From Stephanodiscus triporus (taxonomy: Eukaryota > Bacillariophyta > Thalassiosirophyceae > Thalassiosirales > Thalassiosiraceae), in the NCBI GenBank assembly GCA_036939755.1, contig JALLAZ010000789.1:1-12126 (forward strand): 12,126 nucleotides of DNA. Direction: 5' to 3'. Under the pieces are notes generated by a model, which searched no databases, was not told the DNA's origin, and saw nothing but the letters and a program-made list of their open reading frames with translations. Position 1 is the first letter of the stretch; every line of letters starts with the position of its first letter. A program made the position numbers and the translations under genes. Positions 7,401 through 12,126 of this stretch are shown piece by piece.

Positions 7401-10400
7401 CGGGGCCATACGACGAAGTAACATCGATGGCGACGGCGATGAGGGCAACAACGACGACGACGACGACGACGACAACGACGGGGAAGCAGCATCAACCTCC
7501 TCCGCGGCCGAGCCTACACGCGAAGCCGCCGTCGCAACAAAAACAGCAGCAAACGCAACAGCCGACTGATAAACCCCCGCAGGGCAAGGCGATCGAGGCC
7601 GGAAACGAGCACACGGGACGATGGACAAAGGAGGAACACGGGGCGTTCCTGTTGGGGTTGCAGATGTACGGGAAGGAGTGGAAGAAGGTCGCCGCGCGGG
7701 TCAAGACGCGCACGGTCGTGCAGACGAGGACGCACGCACAGAAGTACTTCCAGAAGTTAGCGAAGGGAGAGGTTAGCTTTTTTTTATCTCGACGTGTTCC
7801 TTTTTCGTTGGTTGTTTTTGGTTGGTTGCGATGCGTTTATCAATCGTCATTTAAATCTTTTTCTTGTTTTTGTATCGTAAAAGGGCGGGGGAGAAAGCGA
7901 CGCGAATACTAGTATGTGTGTTGTCGGGTCTATGTCAACGATGCCCCTTGGAGGAGCTGAGATGCCCGTGGCTCAACAAGCCCCATCCGCGAAAATTGCA
8001 AACTCCGCCATGGATCTGGGAGGTCTGGGGGGAGGAGGCTATCCATCGGTGGAGAAGAAACCTAAGAAACGTGTATCGAAAATGTTGGCGACTGCTTCGG
8101 TATCTTCTATACTGCAGGATAAGCAACAGCAGCAGCAGTGTCAACCGCCTGTGGTGACCGGGCAATCGCAACCCCTAATATCTAGGTCGTATTCATCGGA
8201 GGCCGCCTCGGGGTTGTTGAACATGTTCAACGATCGAAGGGTTTCGGCCACAACCCTTGGGTCACCAAGCGCAACTGCTGCTGCTGGTCCATCGTCGCAG
8301 CAGCAACACGGTCTTANACCGAGCCCCGCGGCATGCGGAAAGCGCAAAATGGACGAGATTGCCGCGGCGCAGATGCTTGCTGGAGTCGTCGGTCGGGAAA
8401 CCGGCGCGATAAATTCGACCTCGATCGGCGAAGCACCGTCGCCGAAAAAGCGGCCGAGTGTTATTAGTGGTTCAGCTGCCATCTCTTCGGCTTCGACAAT
8501 GCCAGCGGAGGGTGCCAATCGACAATTGTCTCTTACAGAGTATTTGGCCGGAGTTTTCGAGGACGAGGACATGGCCACGCCGCCCCCTCCTCCTGCAGAG
8601 AATTTTGCCCCAGACTCCCCTTTCTCTGCCGCAGCTGCTGCGATTGCTGGCGCTGATTATACCTCACTATCCGGAAGCACAATGGTAGGGCGTGGACTAG
8701 CACTGCAAATTGTCAACCCAGACACTTTCGGTGGTCATGTCAACAGTGATTTCAAGAGGCTATTCATGAACGGACAGGCTTCTCCTCTAACTCCATGGGA
8801 TGGCCAACTAGAAGCGCTTGTGAGGTAAGTGTCCGGGGTGACGGGTGACAACTTCGATGAATTCATTGATCACTTAAAGTGAAAAACCCTGCCTCCTCCT
8901 CAAATTACAGTCAAGTGAAAAGTCAAGAACCACATCCGCCGCCGGCATTTGCTGACACCGACATCACCGAAGCAGAGTTAGACTCTCTCATTACACCCAT
9001 CATTCTCCCACTACCCCTACGCAATCCACGATCCGATTTCCAATTGGCCATATGCAGAGGCTCGGTGGCTGAGGTGTCAAAAATATGCTCTAATCTTTCT
9101 CATTTGAAATCTTCCGTGATCAACCAGCGCGATGAGGCAGGATTTTTCCCTCTTCACTCTGCAGTTGCATTAGGTCTGTTAGATGAATTCGGATTGAATT
9201 GCCGGGAATCATTGGAGATATGCCAAGTGCTGATTGACAATGGCGCAGATGTGACGTGTCGGGACAAGGATGGAAATACTCCCGTGCACTGGGCGTCGCG
9301 TGCTGGTCACGTCGGAGTTCTGGGACTGCTCCTCGTGAGAAACTGTCCTCTCGACGTTCAAAACAATGCCGGAGAAACCGCCCTCCATTGGGCAATGCGG
9401 GCCGGAGAGAGGGGTGCCGTTGCCGTGAAAGTTCTTGTTGAAAATGGTGCGCGGGTCAACGTCTTCAATCGAAACTTTAGGCGCCCCCTTGACGTTGCGG
9501 CCGAGGGATTCGGGGGCCTGCATGAGGGGTCAGAAGGAAATGGTTCGGCCAAACATGATGATTCGGCTTGTTGCATTAAGCCTAATATCAGGGAAAGGAG
9601 GACGTCACGATGGAACCTCATGAGATTTTCCTCGCAATGTAGAACACTGGTCCTGTATCATCAAGAATGTCTTGATCACTTGGCTAAGTCAGATGCAGAT
9701 TGGGAGGTGCCGGACAGGATTGAAAATATCATGTCAACTCTGACGACTAGGACTACCGAATCATGTGTACCAGACGACGAGCTGAGCTTCAAACCATGTG
9801 AAGTAACAATCTCAAATGAATTCGAGAGAGCAACGCTGGAATTGCTCAGTAGAATACACAGCGCTGAATATTTGGCGTTTATTAATGACTTGAGTAAAGA
9901 GTTGGAGCGAAAACGGAAGCAGCAGCTCATTGAAGAAACTCAGTACAATACTGAGGGTGTTGTTCAAGAAAAACCAAGTAATGTTGTTCCATTCACTCCA
10001 ATGGTACGTGAAACAGTTTCAATCTGGTCCATGTAGCCCTTCAGGTCTTCCCACGGTGAAACTTATTTCCAATATTTTTACATTATTATAACCTTCAGGT
10101 TCAACGCAAAATAATGAAGGATGTGACAACGAAAGAGGATTTACATTCAGATACTGCTTTTAGTGCCGGATCACTGAAAGCAGCAAGACGAGCAGCAGGT
10201 GCAGTTCAACATGCTGTCGATTGGTAAGGATTCGGTGATTTATCTGTGTTTACCATCATTAAGCACTATCTCATTATGTCTGCAATTCATCTGCAGTGTG
10301 CTTGTTGGTAGAAATCGCAATGCATTTTGCATTGTTCGCCCCCCTGGCCATCATGCTGGTATTAACGGCCTTTTGTCTGATGCGGAATCTTGCGGTTTTT

Positions 10401-11556
10401 GTCTATTTAACAACGTCGCCGCTGGAGCCATGCATGCCCTCTCAGACGAAAAGCATCGACCAAGATGCGAACGTTGTGCCATTGTTGATATTGATGCTCA
10501 TCATGGCAATGGTACAGAAGAAATTGTGAGGAAATGCCACGATTCTGGGAGGCTTTTATTTTTCTCTGTTCACCTCTATGACCACGACAAACCGACGAAG
10601 GGAAGTTTTCAATATAAGTTCTATCCCGGGACAGGCGCTGAAGATGAAGTCGCTCACAATATAATCAATGTGCCTATAGCACCACTGTGGAGAGAGAAAG
10701 ATGTGGCGAAAAGTTTATCCCTAGCTTCGAATGGAGGGACAGCAACCACACAACCTAGGCAAACAAGGCAAACGAGGCTAAGATCCAAGGAGGACGCAGC
10801 ACCACAGAGACTTCCTTCTCTTCCTGATCTTAGTAAATACAAAAATGAAGAAGCAGTGCCCGATGCCACATTGAAGCCTGTCAGCGTTAACAACAGTTCT
10901 TTGGAGACAGCTAGTGTGGCATCAGATTCAAGCCAATCGTCCAAGCCTCGAGCGCCCTTGCCATCAGCATCGCCTCATTACCCCCCACACTATCTTATGG
11001 GGGTAGGAAGACTTGCATATAGACGCGCAATTCAACATCGTTTGTTACCAGCATTGCGAGCTTTCAACCCAGACTTAATTATTTTGAGCACAGGTTTCGA
11101 CGCAGCTCGTGGGGATGTCGGGAACGCACGCCACTATGTTAACGGTACTGAAGCTATGGGTTTAGACCTTGAGCCCGAGGACTATGCATGGACAGCCAGA
11201 AAGGTAAGTTTATTCAAAGCATATCATCACATCTAGCCATGTTTTTTTCTCACCCCTGCAGTTCTTTGATGTCATTTTATCAGGTCTGTGAAATAGCGGA
11301 TATTTGCTGTAATGGGCGGGTTGTATCAGTCTTGGAAGGCGGTTACGGGCGTACACCTCCTCCTGTACCATCGCCTCAACATTCTGCACCAACGCCGCCA
11401 CATTCTGGCAACAAACCTGCCTCAGTATCAATTCGACAAAAGCTAGACAAGTCGTTCTTTTCTGAGTGTGCGATTCAACATCTCAAAGGATTGATTGATC
11501 CATACTACACAGACGAACAAGAACAGACAGACTCTTCCGATAGAAAGCGTCCCTAA
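4485..11556 (+). CDS. Multidomain chromatin protein: CXXC zinc finger - Ubl? - CRC - Myb - ankyrin - histone deacetylase
   Basis: Nine exons are inferred: 4485-5096, 5197-6681, 6760-6923, 7006-7771, 7884-8824, 8911-10003, 10099-10223, 10297-11203 and 11284-11556 (TAA). Phase is kept at each junction, giving about 2,121 residues. Introns are 100, 78, 82, 112, 86, 95, 73 and 80 bases; all are GT-AG except 6924-7005 (GG-AG). Start: ATG 4485 (MPTVHYVSRK) was chosen; ATG 4434 in the same frame would add 17 residues. Exon 1 is disordered, charged and ends in an acidic DDDFDDDVDSDDD run. Module positions are: motif YERLRLERIARN 213-224, CXXC 305-343, Ubl-like 563-639, CRC 676-780, Myb 958-1002, ankyrin 1397-1520, HDAC 1567-2055. 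Linkers are Ser/Gln/Thr-rich. The ankyrin/HDAC exons have no ATG before the ankyrin repeats, which argues against a separate gene there. The expected role is a nuclear, DNA-targeted deacetylase that represses transcription. The alternative is two or three adjacent genes; the weakest links are exon 1-2 and the CRC-to-Myb stretch. Confidence 0.62.
5097..5196 (+). other. Intron 1 of the fusion gene
   Basis: The donor GTGAGC at 5097 follows GACGAT-type acidic codons, and the acceptor ATCGCAG ends at 5196. It is 100 bases, phase 0. Splicing joins the acidic run of exon 1 to ANDDGLCEYERLRLERIARN. Unspliced, exon 1 would read only VSMRPF before a TGA at 5115-5117. The joined sequence, acidic residues then a YE-R-x-R-I-x-R-N helix, resembles a short motif seen in plant and algal nuclear proteins, which supports the junction. 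Confidence 0.7.
5497..5613 (+). other. CXXC-type zinc finger module
   Basis: The frame reads RRVACGKCDGC, then KRDFDCLTCVAC, AAGNARC and MLRKCQCLQ. The spacing is C-x2-C-x2-C-x5-C-x2-C-x2-C, then C-x4-C, with CGxCxGC and the closing RKCQ, which is the layout of zf-CXXC domains (MLL, DNMT1, CFP1) that bind unmethylated CpG DNA. All eight zinc-ligand Cys are visible. The loop between the sixth and seventh Cys is only six residues and lacks the KFGG motif of many animal members, so CpG specificity cannot be assumed. The preceding basic stretch (GPRRQNPVRVGRTTR) could add DNA contact. It may instead be a lineage-specific Cys-rich finger. Confidence 0.75.
6271..6507 (+). other. Possible ubiquitin-like domain
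   Basis: About 77 residues alternate hydrophobic strands and a helix: HIIVTCNGKQLPIEV, then ETLLDLRNEILDRQG, then DDFFFLLGKNIISKKLEQ and a closing ISVALISR. The pattern of strand, turn, strand, a T-x-x-D-L-R helix and a FxFLL-GK strand resembles ubiquitin-like folds. There is no Gly-Gly tail, so a fused interaction domain rather than a processed modifier would be expected. It lies between the CXXC finger and the CRC. The assignment rests on pattern only and could be wrong (PB1 or another beta-grasp fold). Confidence 0.4.
6610..7084 (+). other. CRC (Tesmin/TSO1-like CXC) DNA-binding domain, two halves split by introns
   Basis: First half: TCECSKSRCLKLYCDCF, then HSK joined across an intron to ICSPECSCVECRN. 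Second half: GCNCKKTR joined to CIKKYCICYNAG, then IKCNRSCGCKQCLN. Each half shows C-x-C-x4-C-x3-Y-C-x-C followed by the C-x3-C-x-C-x2-C end expected of the family. A basic spacer of about 34 residues links them. In LIN54, TSO1 and CPP proteins the paired halves bind zinc and insert a Tyr each into the minor groove of TTYGAA-like sites; both Tyr are present. The second half fits the family spacing only if the 82-base intron 6924-7005 is removed, and that intron has a GG donor. Confidence 0.92.
6924..7005 (+). other. Intron 3, with a non-canonical GG donor
   Basis: The exon ends ACTAG and the intron begins GGAAGA where GTAAGA would be a standard donor; the acceptor TTTTGCGTAG at 7005 is good. 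Removing these 82 bases joins KKTR to CIKKYC and restores exact CXC spacing. No other GT donor upstream is in the right phase except 6981, which would leave a 25-base intron and insert 19 residues between KKTR and CIKKYC. Full retention hits TAA at 6985-6987. A T-to-G change, real or from sequencing, is the simplest reading. Confidence 0.7.
7097..7165 (+). other. Candidate in-frame (69-base) intron between CRC and Myb
   Basis: The donor GAG|GTCAGT at 7097 and acceptor CTTTTTTGCAG ending at 7165 flank 69 bases with no stop in frame. Splicing or retention both keep the reading frame; the difference is 23 residues (785-807). A second possible acceptor, CACTGCAG, ends at 7120. It could be a constitutive intron, an alternatively used one, or coding sequence with chance splice signals. 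Confidence 0.45.
7448..7480 (+). repeat. ACG trinucleotide tract encoding 11 consecutive Thr
   Basis: Eleven Thr codons (ACA or ACG) occur in a row, at least seven of them uninterrupted ACG. They sit in the disordered linker before the Myb repeat, next to Gln/Pro-rich sequence (KQQQQTQQP-like). The tract is a microsatellite likely to vary in length, and the surrounding segment is unlikely to be folded. Confidence 0.85.
7616..7750 (+). other. One-repeat Myb DNA-binding domain, (S/T)HAQKYF class
   Basis: The frame reads GRWTKEEHGAFLLGLQMYG, KEWKKVAARV, KTRTVVQTRTHAQKYF. The first two Trp of the Myb helix set are present, and the third helix carries R-T-x-x-Q-x-R-T-H-A-Q-K-Y-F. This is the signature of plant REVEILLE/CCA1-like and protist one-repeat Myb factors; here the usual S is T. 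It sits 19 bases upstream of the donor at 7772, after a Gln/Pro/Thr-rich linker. A Lys/Gly tail (QKLAKGE) ends the exon. On its own it would be called a Myb transcription factor. Confidence 0.92.
7772..7883 (+). other. Intron after the Myb repeat
   Basis: The donor GAGAG|GTTAGC at 7772 is followed by a T-rich body, and the acceptor ATCGTAAAAG ends at 7883. It is 112 bases, phase 0. It joins AKGE to GGGESDANTSMCVVG, after which a long Ser/Ala/Gln-rich exon runs to 8824. Retention would add VSFFLSRRVPF... and end at a stop at 7910-7912, giving a protein that finishes soon after the Myb repeat. Confidence 0.75.
7884..8824 (+). other. Disordered linker exon between Myb and ankyrin modules
   Basis: About 314 residues, rich in Ser, Ala, Gln and Pro, with a poly-Gln run (KQQQQQC), a basic patch (EKKPKKRVSK) that could serve as a nuclear localisation signal, and a second one (PKKRPS). 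Later parts have short conserved-looking segments (LSLTEYLAGVFEDED; SGDFKRLF-like and SPLTPWDGQLEALV). No enzyme family is recognised. The undetermined base at 8317 leaves one unknown residue. The exon ends in phase 2 at donor GTAAGT. Confidence 0.6.
8825..8910 (+). other. Intron whose donor overlaps a stop codon
   Basis: The donor is GAG|GTAAGT at 8825 and the acceptor AAATTACAG ends at 8910. It is 86 bases, phase 2, joining GTG AG to T CAA to give V-S-Q. If unspliced, the frame reads V-R-stop, the TAA being at 8826-8828 inside the donor. Splicing thus decides whether the ankyrin and deacetylase half is made. Confidence 0.75.
9131..9502 (+). other. Ankyrin repeats
   Basis: Three clear units are seen: DEAGFFPLHSAVALG...ICQVLIDNGADVTC, then RDKDGNTPVHWASRAGH, VGVLGLLLVRNCPLDVQ, then NNAGETALHWAMRAGE...VKVLVENGARVNV, with a start of a fourth (NRNFRRPLDVA). 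A preceding helix pair (DFQLAICRGSVAEVSKIC) may be a degenerate cap. The motifs G-x-T-x-L/V-H-W-A and L-x-x-x-G-A-x-V are standard. Ankyrin stacks bind proteins; next to a deacetylase they probably recruit partners or substrates. The first unit has a longer loop (LDEFGLNCRESLE). Confidence 0.93.
10004..10098 (+). other. Intron within the deacetylase domain (95 bases)
   Basis: The donor ATG|GTACGT is at 10004 and the acceptor ACCTTCAG ends at 10098, phase 0. It joins FTPM to VQRKIMKDVTTKEDLHSDTA, restoring the expected deacetylase order. Confidence 0.85.
10224..10296 (+). other. Intron within the deacetylase domain (73 bases)
   Basis: The donor TTG|GTAAGG is at 10224 and the acceptor CATCTGCAG ends at 10296, phase 2. 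It gives AVQHAVD-C-VLVGRNRNAFCIVRPPGHH, a contiguous family match. Confidence 0.88.
11204..11283 (+). other. Last intron, before the catalytic-Tyr exon (80 bases)
   Basis: The donor AAG|GTAAGT is at 11204. The acceptor TTTATCAG ending at 11283 gives YAWTARK-VCEIADICCNGRVVSVLEGGYG, the expected family spacing. An earlier CCCTGCAG ending at 11261 would be a weaker protein match. The final exon ends with a Pro/Ser-rich tail at TAA 11554-11556. Confidence 0.85.
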
Positions 11557-12126
11557 TCATATCAGAGTTGTACAAATTTGTGTTGTCGCTTGCTTTATTT
11601 ATTTATACCATCGGGTTTTCCTGTTCATCGATTGAATACTAATGATATTACTTGGTTTTCAGCCAGACAACGAAAACCAGTGCCAGCATAACATTAAATG
11701 ATCCACACAACATGGTGGCATGCCACTGTAAATTGTGATCCTGTTAAGGCATGATAGGTCTCTAGGGCTGGCGACACATACGGCATATTCCCTTGTCAGT
11801 GTGAGTGAATGACGTCGACTACTTTAATGCATTTAGTTTAAAGTGAACTTCATCTATTCCTAAACTTCCCTGTGCGGCAACATACTGCCATAGCGTCTAC
11901 CTCTAGAGAGGTACAGCGTTGACTTCACTCTGCCAGAGCGGATTCAGATAATTCAGATAATTAGCTCTTTGCTTCGTATGTAGTCAGCCTCAACTCAAGT
12001 GTATCAATCAGCGTTCTAGTGTACTTAGTTGAAACAACGAATAAGTTTTTTTGGCCTCGGAAATGTATTACTTTACTAGGTGCCACAAAACAGGTGAGAT
12101 ATCTACTATCAACAATACACTCTATT
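11557..12126. other. 3' flank of the fusion gene, no gene recognised
   Basis: About 570 AT-rich bases. TTTATTTATTTATA-like sequence at about 11594-11607 may belong to the 3' UTR. A 10-base unit ATTCAGATAA is tandemly repeated at about 11942-11961, and a perfect 16-base palindrome centred on TCTAGA lies at 11898-11913. No open frame of note, RNA gene or mobile element was seen. Confidence 0.5.

Larger units (their letters stand above)
9641..11376 (+). other. Class II (RPD3/HDA1 superfamily) histone deacetylase domain
   Basis: It starts at RTLVLYHQECLDHLAKSDADWEVPDRIE and includes RIHSAEYLAFI, SDTAFSAGSLKAARRAAGAV, RPPGHHAG (tandem His about 1747-1748), FCLFNNVAAGA, DIDAHHGNG (zinc ligands D1795 and H1797), LFFSVHLYD, FYPGTGAED, STGFDAARGD (zinc ligand D1997) and LEGGYG (catalytic Tyr about 2052). 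All catalytic positions are present, so the zinc-dependent deacetylase should be active on acetyl-lysine. A low-complexity insertion of about 100 residues (roughly 10690-10990) sits between INVPIAPLW and GRLAYRRAIQHRLLPALRAF, where related enzymes have a short loop. It is spread over four exons (introns at 10004, 10224 and 11204). The Cys residues and Tyr fit an active class IIb-like or bacterial-like branch rather than the Tyr-to-His class IIa. Confidence 0.95.

Noticed and set aside
7448..7480. Possible CRISPR-like or other structured array
   Set aside because: It is a simple ACG trinucleotide run inside a coding exon, without spacers.
6950..7912. Independent CXC-Myb gene starting at 6950
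   Set aside because: The start would be TTG, and the first residues lie in what should be intron; the half CXC domain at its start needs the upstream exon.
8879..10036. Independent ankyrin-HDAC gene starting at 8879
   Set aside because: The start would be GTG, and no ATG occurs before the ankyrin repeats in this exon; a good acceptor at 8910 joins it in phase to the upstream exon.
11898..11913. Perfect 16-base palindrome around TCTAGA
   Set aside because: A palindrome of this length is expected by chance about once in five windows of this size, and nothing around it suggests a function.
11942..11961. Two tandem copies of ATTCAGATAA
   Set aside because: Two short copies in AT-rich flank; too little to call a repeat array or element.

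Overview
The window looks like nuclear DNA of a unicellular eukaryote, most likely a diatom or another stramenopile. The reasons are compact gene spacing, short GT-AG introns of about 70-112 bases with GTAAGT/GTACGT-like donors and pyrimidine-tract-CAG acceptors, and the family mix: a plant/protist glycine-rich-domain (GRDP) protein, a one-repeat Myb of the (S/T)HAQKYF type, a Tesmin/TSO1-like CRC domain, and an ankyrin-linked class II histone deacetylase. No bacterial operon, viral gene, mobile element, tRNA or rRNA was recognised. The lineage call is inference. One N at 8317 points to a draft assembly.

Layout. 1-344 (minus) is an uncertain open frame running off the left edge. 527-1407 (plus) is a hypothetical, repeat-bearing reading frame interrupted by two stops and a frame change. 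1408-1778 is a short convergent gap. 1779-3611 (minus) is an intact single-exon GRDP-like gene ending in a long Gly/Cys tail. 3612-4484 is a divergent intergenic region with two duplicated sequence blocks. 4485-11556 (plus) is a chain of nine exons whose reading phase is kept across every junction. 11557-12126 is a 3' flank with no gene seen.

The main feature is 4485-11556. Joined at its intron boundaries it reads as one protein of about 2,120 residues, carrying in order: an acidic disordered N-terminus, a YERLRLERIARN-type motif, a CXXC-like zinc finger, a possible ubiquitin-like domain, a two-half CRC (CXC) DNA-binding domain, a THAQKYF Myb repeat, ankyrin repeats, and a class II histone deacetylase with its catalytic residues intact. 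If it is one gene, it puts up to three DNA-reading modules and a protein-interaction module on the same chain as a histone-erasing enzyme, i.e. a self-targeting co-repressor. It could instead be two or three adjacent genes. In-phase junctions and the lack of a usable ATG upstream of the ankyrin/HDAC part favour fusion.

Two splice sites deserve attention. The intron that interrupts the second CXC half has GG where the donor GT should be (6924-6925). The donor at 8825 overlaps an in-frame TAA, so retaining that intron would yield a DNA-binding protein without the ankyrin/HDAC half.
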